NCBI GenBank assembly: GCA_947628315.1
Contig: CANQZJ010000015.1
Span: forward strand, 1 to 38,645
Reading direction: 5' to 3'
Length of the DNA stretch: 38,645 nt
Source: an uncultured Oscillospiraceae bacterium
GTDB lineage: Bacteria; Bacillota; Clostridia; Oscillospirales; Oscillospiraceae
The translations under genes and the position numbers were made by a program. The first letter of the stretch is position 1. The number at the start of each line of letters is the position of its first letter. Shown piece by piece: positions 5,533-13,219 of the stretch. Below the pieces are notes generated by a model. The model made no database searches and was not told where the DNA came from. It saw only the letters and a program-made list of their open reading frames with translations.

Positions 5533-8385
5533 TTATTCCATGCGGGCGTCCCTGCGCTCCGCGCCCGCGCCGCTGATCTGCTCCGGCGTGATGGGCAGCT
5601 CGTAGAACCGCCGGCCGGTGGCCTGATAGATGGCGTCGGCAATGGAGGGCAGGGGGGTGTTGATGACGATCTCCCCGATGGACTTGGCGCCGAAGGGGCC
5701 GGTGTCCTCATAGCTGTTCTCAAAGGCCACGTGGATGTGGCCCACGTCCTGCCGGGTGGGGATCTTGTACTGCATAAAGGAGTTCTCCAGCACCCGGCCC
5801 TGCCCGTCGTAAGTGATATTCTCCGTCAGGGCCATGCCGATGCCCTGCACGATGCCGCCCTCCGCCTGGACGCGGGCCAGGTTGGGGTTGATGGGGGTGC
5901 CGCAGTCCACGCAGGCCCAGAAGTCCACCACCTTTGCGCTGCCGGTCTCCGGGTCGATCTCCACTTCGGCCACGCCGGCCATGTGGGGCGGAGGGGATTT
6001 GGGGGAGCTGTGGGTGTCGGTGGCCTCCAGGGCCACGCTGTGGCCGCACATGGAGGCGGTCATCACGTCGTCCAGGGAGACGGCCTTTTCCGGCGCGTCC
6101 AGGGCGTAGACCCGCTTGCCGTCGAACTCCACCTGGTCGGGCCGGCGCTCCAGCAGCTCCGCGCCCAGCTTGCAGATCTGCTCCCGCAGCTTCATCGCGC
6201 AGTTCTCCACCGCCTTGCCGGTGACGTAGGTGGTGCTGGAGGCGTAGGAGCCGGAGTCGTAGGGGGAGACGTCGGTGTCCGCGCCGAACACGGTGATGTC
6301 CTCCACCGGGCAGTCCAGCACCTGGGCGGCGATCTGGGCCAAAATGGTGTCGCAGCCGGTGCCGATGTCCGCCGCGCCGATGGTGAGGGTGTAGTACCCC
6401 TGCTCGTTCAATTTCAGGTTGGCGCTGCCCACGTCCATGCCGGAGATGCCGGAGCCCTGCAGCGCCATGCCCACGCCCATGGCGCGGAGCTTGCCGTCGG
6501 GCATCCTGCGGACGGGGAACTTCTCGTCCCAGCCGCTCATCTCTTTGACCTTGGCGAGGCACCGATCCAGGGCGCAGCTGGCGTTGACCTCGCCGTAGTA
6601 GGCGGGCATCACCTGGCCCTCCCGGACGATGTTCATCTCCCGGATGGCGATGGGATCCATCTTCAACCGGGCGGCCAGCTCGTTCACCGCCGATTCGATG
6701 GCGAACAGCCCCTGGGTCGCCCCGTAGCCCCGGTAGGCGCCGGCGGCCATGATGTTGGTGTACACCACGTCGCTGACGAAGCGGAAGGCCTCCGCCTTGC
6801 CGTACATGGGGATGGCCTTGTGGCCGGACAGGCCGACCGTGGTGGGGCCGTGCTCGCTGTAAGCGCCTGTGTTGGACAGGGTATACAGGTCGATGCCCCT
6901 GATGCGGCCGTCCTTCATGGCGCCCAGGCGCACATGCAACTGCATCTCGTGCCGGGGGCAGGAGGCGGTCATGCACTCCTCCCGGGTGTAGATCATCTTG
7001 CTGGGCTTTTTGGTCTTCCAGGTGACGAAGGCGGGGTAGATCTCCGACACCACCGTCTGCTTGGCGCCGAAGCCGCCGCCGATGCGGGGCTTGGTCACCC
7101 GCACCATGGACTGGGGGATGCCCAGGGCCGCCGCCACGATGCGCCGGGCGTGGAAGACGATCTGAGTGGAGCTGGTCACGTGGAGCCGGCCGTAGGGGTC
7201 GATGGTGCAGAAGGTGCGGAAAGTCTCCATCATGGACTGCTGGCAGGCTTTGGTGTGGTACACCCGGTCGATGACCACGTCGCACTCCGACAGCACCTTG
7301 TCGATGTCCCCGTCGGCGCTCTCCTCATGGGCGCAGAGGTTGCGTTTGTTGTCCGCGCCCACCGGGGCGAGGCTCTCCCAGTTATCCTCCGGGTGGACGA
7401 CGACAGGGGCGTCGATGGCCCTGGTATAGTCCAAAAGCGGCTCAAGCACCTGATATTTCACCTTGATGAGGGACAGGGCCCGATCCACCGCCTTCTCTGT
7501 CTCGCCGGCCACGATGGCCACCGGGTCGCCCACGTAGCGTACGTGCCGGTCCAGCAGCAGCCGGTCGTGGGGGCTGGCCTCCGGCCAGGTCTGACCGGCG
7601 GTGGTGAACCGTTTGGTGTGCTGATCCACGTCCTGCCAGGTGTAGATGGCCTCTACGCCCTCCACCCGCAGGGCGGCGGCGGTGTTGACCTCCTCCACCA
7701 TGGCGTTGGCGTGGGGGGATCGGAGCACCTTGACGATGAGGCAGTCCCTGGGGGCGATGTCGTCGGTGTACACCGGCTGGCCGGTGACCAGCTGCATGGC
7801 GTCTTTTTTCCGCACGGGCTTGTTGACGGCGTGGAAGGCCCGGGCCCCGGCCTTTTCGTGGTAGCCCTGTTCGGGGGCGTCGGCGGGATTCCAGAGAGGG
7901 AAGCTCTCCGGGGCGTCCTCGCCGGCGTTCCGGCGCTTGCGCCACTCCCGGAAGTTGAGCATCCCCCGGAGCTGGCCCTCGTACCCGGAGCAGCGGCAGA
8001 GATTGCCCGCCAGATACGCGCGGATCTCCTCCTCGGAGGGGTCGTCATTGTCCCGGAACAGGGAGATGGCGTTGAGGATGAAGCCGGGGTTGCAGAAGCC
8101 GCACTGCTCCGCCCCCTGGTCGGCGATGAACGCCCCGAACCGGGCCGCCTCCCGCTGGAGGCCCTCCAGGGTGGTCACCTCCCGGCCGTCGACGCGGGCG
8201 GCCAGCACCGAGCAGGACAGGGCCGGCTGCCCGTCCAGCAGGACGGTGCACAGCCCGCAGTTGGAGGTCTCACAGCCCCGCTTGACGCTGTAACAGCCCT
8301 CCTGCCGGACAAGGTCGATGAGCAGCAGGTCGGGGGCGACGTCCCGGGTGAGTTTTTTCCCGTTGAGGGTGAATGTGATGTCCAT
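5533..8385 (-). CDS. Xanthine-dehydrogenase-family molybdoenzyme, fused Fe-S and Mo subunits
   Basis: A 950-aa cytoplasmic hydroxylase subunit, likely acting on a purine such as xanthine or hypoxanthine. Residues 1-150 are the two [2Fe-2S] domains: plant-ferredoxin cysteines C38, C43, C46, C58 and the second set C95, C98, C130, C132. From about residue 185 to the end is the molybdopterin-binding domain, with GGGFGAKQ and, near the C terminus, KSIGEIV whose Glu (about 905) matches the catalytic base of xanthine oxidases. In most bacteria these are separate XdhC-like and XdhA-like chains; here they are one chain and only the FAD subunit is separate. ATG 8385 follows AAAGGAGGG. It lies 12 bp after the FAD-subunit gene. 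Nicotinate, aldehyde or another purine could be the real substrate; the purine permease and Mo genes nearby favour purines. Confidence 0.9.
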   Translation of the reverse strand: MDITFTLNGKKLTRDVAPDLLLIDLVRQEGCYSVKRGCETSNCGLCTVLLDGQPALSCSVLAARVDGREVTTLEGLQREAARFGAFIADQGAEQCGFCNPGFILNAISLFRDNDDPSEEEIRAYLAGNLCRCSGYEGQLRGMLNFREWRKRRNAGEDAPESFPLWNPADAPEQGYHEKAGARAFHAVNKPVRKKDAMQLVTGQPVYTDDIAPRDCLIVKVLRSPHANAMVEEVNTAAALRVEGVEAIYTWQDVDQHTKRFTTAGQTWPEASPHDRLLLDRHVRYVGDPVAIVAGETEKAVDRALSLIKVKYQVLEPLLDYTRAIDAPVVVHPEDNWESLAPVGADNKRNLCAHEESADGDIDKVLSECDVVIDRVYHTKACQQSMMETFRTFCTIDPYGRLHVTSSTQIVFHARRIVAAALGIPQSMVRVTKPRIGGGFGAKQTVVSEIYPAFVTWKTKKPSKMIYTREECMTASCPRHEMQLHVRLGAMKDGRIRGIDLYTLSNTGAYSEHGPTTVGLSGHKAIPMYGKAEAFRFVSDVVYTNIMAAGAYRGYGATQGLFAIESAVNELAARLKMDPIAIREMNIVREGQVMPAYYGEVNASCALDRCLAKVKEMSGWDEKFPVRRMPDGKLRAMGVGMALQGSGISGMDVGSANLKLNEQGYYTLTIGAADIGTGCDTILAQIAAQVLDCPVEDITVFGADTDVSPYDSGSYASSTTYVTGKAVENCAMKLREQICKLGAELLERRPDQVEFDGKRVYALDAPEKAVSLDDVMTASMCGHSVALEATDTHSSPKSPPPHMAGVAEVEIDPETGSAKVVDFWACVDCGTPINPNLARVQAEGGIVQGIGMALTENITYDGQGRVLENSFMQYKIPTRQDVGHIHVAFENSYEDTGPFGAKSIGEIVINTPLPSIADAIYQATGRRFYELPITPEQISGAGAERRDARME

Positions 8386-8397
8386 ATCTGCCCTCCT

Positions 8398-9183
8398 TTA
8401 CCGCAAAAGCCGGGTCACCGCGCGGCCCACCAGCGTTTTGATGAGATGGGTGCGGTACTGTGCGCTGCCCCGCAGGTTGGAGGCGGTGGGGATGGCCCCG
8501 GCGGCATAGGCGGCGATCCGCTCCGGCGCGTCGGGAGAGAAGGGGGGGCGCAGGATGCCGTCTTTGTCGGGCAGCAGGATGGCCTTCTGGGGCCGTGCGC
8601 CGATGGCGACGCGGAGGCCCTGATCGGTCAGGGCGGCGGCGCAGGTGAGGGCGGGGAAGTCCGTCTCGGTGTTCCGGGCGGACAGATAGCAGAATCTGGC
8701 CTCCGTTTTGGGGACGATCAGCCGCACCAAAATGTCCCGATCATAGGGGAGGCCGGCGAACCGGCTCAACGGCATGACGCCGCCCTTGTACAGCTCCACC
8801 TGGGCGTCCAGGGCCAGGAACAGGGTGAGCACGTCGGAGAAGCCGAACCGGCCGAAAATGCTGCCCCCCACGGTGGCGCAGTTGCGGAGCTGGACGCCCA
8901 CGATGTGCCGCAGGGCCTCCCTGACCGCGCCGCCCGAGTAGGCGTTGAGGCCGGGGTGGAGCTCCAGCTGCCGGAGAGTGACCATGGCCCCGATGGAGAA
9001 GCCCTCGCCGGTCTCCTCGATGGCGTCCAGGCCCAGGCCGGACAGGTCGATGGCGGTGCCCACCGGGCGGTCGCTCATCTTCAGCCAGACCATGCCGCCG
9101 ATGACCTTGTTGTTCTTTTTCTGGTTCAGCGTCCAGGCCTCTTCCAGGCTTTCAACGCGCCGGTATTCCCTGATGGTAAACAT
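8398..9183 (-). CDS. FAD-binding subunit of xanthine-dehydrogenase-type enzyme
   Basis: A 261-aa flavoprotein subunit that would carry electrons from the Fe-S clusters to NAD or another acceptor. The N-terminal FAD-binding region shows VIGGMVWLKM (about 27-36) and the conserved CATVGGSIFGRFGFSD (102-117), the latter typical of XdhB/CoxM. The C-terminal third is the usual CO-dehydrogenase-flavoprotein C-terminal domain. I chose ATG 9183 because GAGGGAGAATCTC precedes it and the family begins with a similar MFTIREYxRV; upstream in-frame sequence belongs to the promoter region. First gene of the two-gene operon, divergent from the molybdate-type transporter operon. Confidence 0.88.
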   Translation of the reverse strand: MFTIREYRRVESLEEAWTLNQKKNNKVIGGMVWLKMSDRPVGTAIDLSGLGLDAIEETGEGFSIGAMVTLRQLELHPGLNAYSGGAVREALRHIVGVQLRNCATVGGSIFGRFGFSDVLTLFLALDAQVELYKGGVMPLSRFAGLPYDRDILVRLIVPKTEARFCYLSARNTETDFPALTCAAALTDQGLRVAIGARPQKAILLPDKDGILRPPFSPDAPERIAAYAAGAIPTASNLRGSAQYRTHLIKTLVGRAVTRLLR

Positions 9184-9238
9184 GAGATTCTCCCTCTGTC
9201 CTGTGGTTTTCAAAGCCGGGGGGACAAACTTTTCCCTC

Positions 9239-9267
9239 AGTATATCACATTTTCCTTGCCAAGTACA
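9239..9267 (-). promoter_or_regulatory. Promoter of the xanthine dehydrogenase operon
   Basis: Reading minus, an extended -10 TGATATACT (core TATACT, 9239-9244) lies 17 bp from a weak -35 TGTACT (9262-9267). The -10 is preceded by AATGTGATA, the same nonamer that precedes the -10 of the divergent promoter, giving a perfect TATCACATT-N20-AATGTGATA inverted repeat (9243-9251 and 9272-9280). Confidence 0.55.
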
Positions 9268-9284
9268 GCGCAATGTGATAAACT
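9256..9284 (+). promoter_or_regulatory. Promoter of the molybdate-type transport operon
   Basis: TTGCCA (9256-9261), 17 bp, TAAACT (9279-9284) with an extended TGA just before it. The predicted start of transcription near 9290 falls on the ModE-like operator, so a bound repressor would block it. Confidence 0.6.
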
Positions 9285-9287
9285 CCA

Positions 9288-9311
9288 CGTTGTATTTCCG
9301 AAAATATAACG
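9288..9311. promoter_or_regulatory. ModE-like operator
   Basis: CGTTGTAT (9288-9295), an 8-bp spacer, then ATATAACG (9304-9311): a 24-bp dyad with one mismatch. This agrees in half-site sequence and spacing with the CGTTATAT...ATATAACG class of ModE operators known in Proteobacteria. The operon it precedes encodes a ModE-like DNA-binding domain (12256-12594), which is the obvious ligand. Confidence 0.7.
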
Positions 9312-9329
9312 CTACGGAGGATGAATGAA

Positions 9330-10436
9330 ATGAAAAAACTGACCGCGCTGCTGCTGGCGCTTGCCCTGACCCTCTCCCTGACGGCCTGCGGCGCGCCCGC
9401 CGCCCAAAGCACCCAGACCCCCGCGCCCACCCCCGCGTCCGACCCCACCGCAGCCCCCACGCCGGAGCCCACCAAGGCCCCGGAGCCCGACCCCGACGTC
9501 ATCACCTACCCCGTCACCGTCACTGACCAGCTGGGCAGGGACGTGGTCATTGAGGCCCAGCCGGAGCGGCTGGTGAGCGGCTACTACATCTCCACCAGCC
9601 TGCTCATCGCCCTGGGTCTGGAGGACAAGCTGGTGGGGGTGGAGGCCAAGGCCGCCAGCCGGAACATCTATCAGCTCAGCGCCCCTGAGATCATCGACCT
9701 GCCCAGCGTGGGCACCGCCAAGGAGTTCGACCTGGAGGGCTGCGCCGCCCTGGAGCCCGACCTGGTGATCCTGCCCGCCAAGCTGAAGGACGTGATCCCC
9801 TCCCTGGAGGAGCTGGGCATCGCGGCTATCGCCGTGAACCCCGAGGACGAGGCCCTTCTGGAGGAGGCCGTGGCCATCCTGGGAGAGGCCACCAACACCG
9901 TGGCGCAGGCCCAGGCGCTGCTGGCCTTCCACAACGAGCAGCTGTCCGCCCTCACCAAAGACCTGGCCGGCCTGGAGGCCCCCACGGTGTATCTGGCCTC
10001 CAACAGCGCCCTGCTGTCCTGCGCCGGGCCTGAGATGTACCAGAACGACCTGATCGAGCAGGCCGGCGGCGCCAACGCGGCCGCCGACATCACCGACGAC
10101 TACTGGGCCGACGTGTCCTATGAGCAGATCCTGGCCTGGGATCCCGACTATATCATCCTGGCGGCGGACGCGGAGTACACCGTGGAGTCCGTGCTGGAAG
10201 ACGAGAACCTCCAGGACTGCGCCGCCGTGAAGAACGGCAGCGTTTTCCAGTTCCCCAACGACGTCGAGGCGTGGGATTCGCCGGTGCCCAGCGCCATCCT
10301 GGGCAGCATGTGGCTGGCCTCCATCCTCCACCCGGAGTACGGCGCGTCCAACTGGCAGGACGCCGTCACCGAGTACTACCAGACCTTCTACGGCTTTGAC
10401 GCCGTGGTGGGCGCCGCCGCCGGCGCCGAGGGCTGA
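9330..10436 (+). CDS. Substrate-binding lipoprotein of a metal/oxyanion ABC importer
   Basis: A 368-aa lipoprotein: signal peptide with lipobox LTAC (Cys20), a Pro/Thr/Ala-rich linker (about 21-55), then a two-lobed periplasmic-binding domain of the type used for iron-siderophore, haem, cobalamin and, in Haemophilus MolA, molybdate/tungstate. The N lobe opens with VTDQLGRDVVIEAQPERLVS, the usual start of this family. I chose ATG 9330 because GGAGG (9316-9320) lies 9 nt upstream; ATG 9321 touches it. First of a five-gene operon whose last two genes are a ModE-like regulator and a MocA-like enzyme, so molybdate or tungstate is the likely cargo. An iron or B12 role cannot be excluded. Confidence 0.85.
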   Translation: MKKLTALLLALALTLSLTACGAPAAQSTQTPAPTPASDPTAAPTPEPTKAPEPDPDVITYPVTVTDQLGRDVVIEAQPERLVSGYYISTSLLIALGLEDKLVGVEAKAASRNIYQLSAPEIIDLPSVGTAKEFDLEGCAALEPDLVILPAKLKDVIPSLEELGIAAIAVNPEDEALLEEAVAILGEATNTVAQAQALLAFHNEQLSALTKDLAGLEAPTVYLASNSALLSCAGPEMYQNDLIEQAGGANAAADITDDYWADVSYEQILAWDPDYIILAADAEYTVESVLEDENLQDCAAVKNGSVFQFPNDVEAWDSPVPSAILGSMWLASILHPEYGASNWQDAVTEYYQTFYGFDAVVGAAAGAEG

Positions 10437-11434
10437 TGGCCCGCCCGGCTGAAAAACGGAATATCGCGCTCTGCGCCGCCGCCGGGATCCTAATGCTGGC
10501 GGCGGCGCTGGCGTCGCTGTTGGTGGGGAAGTACCCGCTGTCTCTGGCCGCGCTCCTGGGCGGCGACGAGGGACAGCTGCGGGTGTTCCTCACCCTGCGC
10601 CTGCCCAGAACGGTGATGGCCGCCCTGGGCGGCTTTGCCCTGGGCGCGGCGGGGTATGTGTTCCAGACGGTGTTCCGCAACCCCCTGGCCGCCCCGGATA
10701 TGATCGGCGTGTCCAGCGGGGCCAGTGCCGGGGCCGCCTTTGCCATCCTGTTCCTGCCCGCCACGGCTGCCTCTGTAACGGGGTCCGCCTTTACAGGGGG
10801 GCTTCTGGCGGTGGGGGTGGCCCTGGGGCTGTCCGCCCTGGCGCCGGGCGGCAAAAACGCCTCCATCGTGCTGGCGGGCATCGCCGTCCACGCCCTGGCC
10901 CAGACGGCGCTGATGGCATTAAAACTGGCCGCCGACCCGGAGCGGCAGCTGGCCTCCATCGAGTACTGGATCATGGGCAGCTTGAACGCCATCACCCTGG
11001 GGAAGATCCCGTTCTACTGCGCTGTGTGCGTCGTGGCTCTGATCGGCGTGTTCCTGCTGCACCGGCAGATCGTGCTGCTGTCGGTGGAGGAGGGGGAGGC
11101 CCGGATGCTGGGGGTGCCCGTGGGCCGGATGCGCCTGCTGGTGCTGGTGCTGGCCACCCTGGTGGTGGCGTCGGTCATCAGCGTGACAGGGGTCATCAGC
11201 TTCATCGGGCTGCTGGCGCCCCACATCGCCCGGCTGCTGACGAAGGACAACCGCCTGTCCACCCTGACGCTCAGCGGGCTGATGGGCGGGGTGCTGCTGC
11301 TGGTTGCCGACATCCTGGCCAGGAGCGCCGCCACCTCCGAGCTGCCGGTGAGCATCTTCACCTCGCTGATCGGCGCGCCGTTCCTGCTGTACCTGATCCT
11401 GAGAGGAAACGGAGGGGAACGCCATGCCGCCTGA
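10436..11434 (+). CDS. FecCD-family ABC permease, molybdate-type (inferred)
   Basis: A 332-aa inner-membrane permease with about 8-10 helices, forming the channel of a type II (BtuC-like) importer. Family hallmarks are visible: LRLPRTVMAALGGFALGAAG (about 53-72), QTVFRNPLAAPDMIGVSSGA (78-97), SFIGLLAPHIARLL in the cytoplasmic coupling region and LPVSIFTSLIGAPFLLYL at the end. ATG overlaps the lipoprotein stop (TGATG), and the 3' end overlaps the ATPase gene, so the three are coupled. In Haemophilus the same fold (MolB) imports molybdate and tungstate; that substrate is inferred here only from context. Confidence 0.88.
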   Translation: MARPAEKRNIALCAAAGILMLAAALASLLVGKYPLSLAALLGGDEGQLRVFLTLRLPRTVMAALGGFALGAAGYVFQTVFRNPLAAPDMIGVSSGASAGAAFAILFLPATAASVTGSAFTGGLLAVGVALGLSALAPGGKNASIVLAGIAVHALAQTALMALKLAADPERQLASIEYWIMGSLNAITLGKIPFYCAVCVVALIGVFLLHRQIVLLSVEEGEARMLGVPVGRMRLLVLVLATLVVASVISVTGVISFIGLLAPHIARLLTKDNRLSTLTLSGLMGGVLLLVADILARSAATSELPVSIFTSLIGAPFLLYLILRGNGGERHAA

Positions 11435-12251
11435 CAAAACAACCTTTCTGGTTCTTGACCATATCACCGCCGGATATGGCAGAGCAGAGATATTAAAGGG
11501 TATCTCCTTTACAGCGAATGCCGGGGAGCTGACCGGCCTGCTGGGGGCCAACGGCTGCGGCAAGACCACGCTGTTAAAGGCCATGTGCCGCCAGATCCCC
11601 TGCACCGGGATCATCACCTGCGGCGGGGAAGATCTGACCGGTCTGTCCGGCCGGGAGCTGGCCCGGAAGATCAGCTACGTCCCACAGCGCACCGGGATCG
11701 GCATCTCCCTCCCGGCGCTGGAGGTGGTGCTCATGGGCTTCAACCCCCGGCTGGGGCTGCTGGAGCGGCCCTCCAAAGCCCAGGAGAGACAGGCCATGGA
11801 GGCCCTGGCCGCCGTGGGGATGGCGGACGCCGCCCACCGGGACTACCAGACCCTCAGCGAGGGGCAGAAGCAGCAGTGTATCCTGGCCCGCACCATAGTG
11901 GAGGACGCGCCCCTGCTGCTGCTGGACGAGCCGGAGAGCTCTCTGGACTTCCCCCACCGCCGCCGGATGATGAACCTGCTGGCGGACATGGTGGGCGGTT
12001 GCAAACCGGGCGGCGATGTGGTATCCTCAGGGAAAGCGGGGCTGGTGGTGCTCCACGACCCGGCGCTGGCGCTGGAGTACTGCCGGCAGCTGGTGCTGAT
12101 CAAGGACGGCGTCTGCGTGGCCGTCCTGCGCCCCGGAGAGGACAGGATCGACCGGATGGAGGCCGCCCTGTCCCGGATCTACGGCCCCGTCTGTCTGGCC
12201 GACCTGGGCGAAGGCGGCCGGCGGCGGCTGGTGATGCTGGCAAAGGAGTGA
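11424..12251 (+). CDS. ABC importer ATPase of the FecE/BtuD type
   Basis: A 275-aa ATPase that powers the importer from the cytoplasmic side. Walker A is GANGCGKTT (about 42-50), Walker B LLLLDEPESSLD (about 161-172), and the H-loop is in VVLHDPALALEYC. The signature motif is LSEGQ in place of LSGGQ, an acidic change at the second Gly that also occurs in some natural FecE-like proteins. Between Walker B and the H-loop a short extra stretch (GGCKPGGDVVSSGKAG) is present. GGAGGGGAACGCC precedes ATG 11424, which overlaps the permease end by 11 bp. Confidence 0.88.
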   Translation: MPPDKTTFLVLDHITAGYGRAEILKGISFTANAGELTGLLGANGCGKTTLLKAMCRQIPCTGIITCGGEDLTGLSGRELARKISYVPQRTGIGISLPALEVVLMGFNPRLGLLERPSKAQERQAMEALAAVGMADAAHRDYQTLSEGQKQQCILARTIVEDAPLLLLDEPESSLDFPHRRRMMNLLADMVGGCKPGGDVVSSGKAGLVVLHDPALALEYCRQLVLIKDGVCVAVLRPGEDRIDRMEAALSRIYGPVCLADLGEGGRRRLVMLAKE

Positions 12252-12255
12252 TTCC

Positions 12256-12594
12256 ATGGACTGCGCCACACGGGTATTCCTGCGGGACGACGCCGGGGAG
12301 AAGTTCTTCGGCGAGGGGCCCTGCCGTCTGCTGAAGGGCATCCAGCGCACCGGCTCCCTTCGGGCGGCGGCGCTGGAGATGGAGATGGCCTACACCAAGG
12401 CCACCCGCATTCTGAAAAGGGCGGAGGAGACCCTGGGTTTCCCGCTGACAGAGCGCACCATCGGCGGAAAGGGAGGGGGCGGCAGCCGCCTCACCCCGGA
12501 GGCCGCCGCCTTTGTGGAGAAATACGAGCGGTTCCGGGACGGCTGTTACGCCGCCAACAAAGAGCTGTTCCGCCAGGTGTTTCTCAATGGATAA
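12256..12594 (+). CDS. ModE-like stand-alone winged-helix regulator
   Basis: A 112-aa protein equal to the N-terminal DNA-binding domain of ModE: GPCRLLKGIQRTGSLRAAAL (about 20-39) followed by the recognition helix region MAYTKATRILKRAEETLG and the wing with a Gly-rich GGKGGGGSRLTPEA. It lacks the C-terminal TOBE domains that bind molybdate in full-length ModE (about 260 aa). It may therefore act as a constitutive repressor, or sense through a partner. GGAG lies 7 nt before ATG 12256, and the 3' end overlaps the next gene by 8 bp. The ModE-like operator at 9288-9311 makes autoregulation of the operon very likely. Confidence 0.85.
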   Translation: MDCATRVFLRDDAGEKFFGEGPCRLLKGIQRTGSLRAAALEMEMAYTKATRILKRAEETLGFPLTERTIGGKGGGGSRLTPEAAAFVEKYERFRDGCYAANKELFRQVFLNG

Positions 12595-13171
12595 GAATAT
12601 CGGCTGTGTGCTGATGGCCTCCGGCCTGGGGCGGCGGTTCGGCGGGAACAAGCTGATGGCCTCCTTCGCGGGCGGGCCCATGATATACCGTGTCCTGGAC
12701 GCCACCGACACGCCGCTCATCGCCGGCCGGGTGGTGGTCACCCGGAGCGGGGAAGTGGCGGCGCTGTGCCGGGAGCGGGGCCTGGAGGCAGTCCTCCACG
12801 AACTGCCCTGGCGCAGCGACACCATCCGCCTGGGGCTGGAGGCCCTGGGGGATGGTTTGGACGGCTGCCTGTTCTGCGCCTGCGATCAGCCTCTGCTGGC
12901 CCGAACCTCCGTGGAGGAACTGTGCCGCCGGTTCGCGGAGGAGCCGGACTGCATCTGGCGGCTGTCCTATGGCGGCGAGCCTGGCAGCCCCATCCTTTTC
13001 CCGGCGGGCTGTTTTGCGGCGCTGAGCGCGCTGCCGGAGGGAAAGGGCGGCTCCTACGTTTTCCGATCCTGCCCGGAGCGGGTGCGGCTGACCGAGGCGT
13101 CTTCCCCCTGGGAGCTGCGGGACGTGGACACCCCAGAGGATCTGAAAGAGTTATCAGAGCATATAAAATGA
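12587..13171 (+). CDS. MocA/MobA-like molybdenum-cofactor nucleotidyltransferase
   Basis: A 194-aa protein of the MobA-like NTP-transferase family. The N terminus VLMASGLGRRFGGNKLM (about 8-24) is the nucleotide-binding signature (LAxGxGxRFGxxK), and CACDQPLL (about 101-108) is the metal-binding region. MocA makes the cytidylyl form of molybdopterin used by xanthine-dehydrogenase-type enzymes, fitting the divergent dehydrogenase genes. MobA (GTP) is the alternative. The first codons overlap the end of the regulator gene; the stop lies inside the terminator stem. The weak first Gly pattern and the Cys in place of Asp before DQP are small departures from textbook MocA. Confidence 0.82.
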   Translation: MDKNIGCVLMASGLGRRFGGNKLMASFAGGPMIYRVLDATDTPLIAGRVVVTRSGEVAALCRERGLEAVLHELPWRSDTIRLGLEALGDGLDGCLFCACDQPLLARTSVEELCRRFAEEPDCIWRLSYGGEPGSPILFPAGCFAALSALPEGKGGSYVFRSCPERVRLTEASSPWELRDVDTPEDLKELSEHIK

Positions 13172-13204
13172 GCGCGGTACCGCAACGGGTACCGCGCTCA
13201 TTTT
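13165..13204. terminator. Bidirectional terminator between operon and permease
   Basis: A 17-bp perfect stem (13165-13181 with 13188-13204) with 6-nt loop, AAAA on one side and TTTT on the other. It serves the plus-strand molybdenum operon and the minus-strand permease, and contains the stop codon of the MocA-like gene. Confidence 0.9.
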
Positions 13205-13219
13205 GTCTGTGGGGGAAAA

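Noticed and set aside
3264-5576. A 770-codon plus-strand open frame opposite the FHA-SEDS gene
   Set aside because: Gln/Gly/Asp-rich shadow with no recognisable domain; the minus strand has well-conserved membrane and FHA motifs.
5521-9309. A 1262-codon open frame on the plus strand opposite the xanthine dehydrogenase genes
   Set aside because: It is the antisense shadow of two clear enzyme genes in GC-rich DNA; the translation is His/Gly/Val/Asp-rich low-complexity sequence with no motif, and there is no ribosome-binding site.
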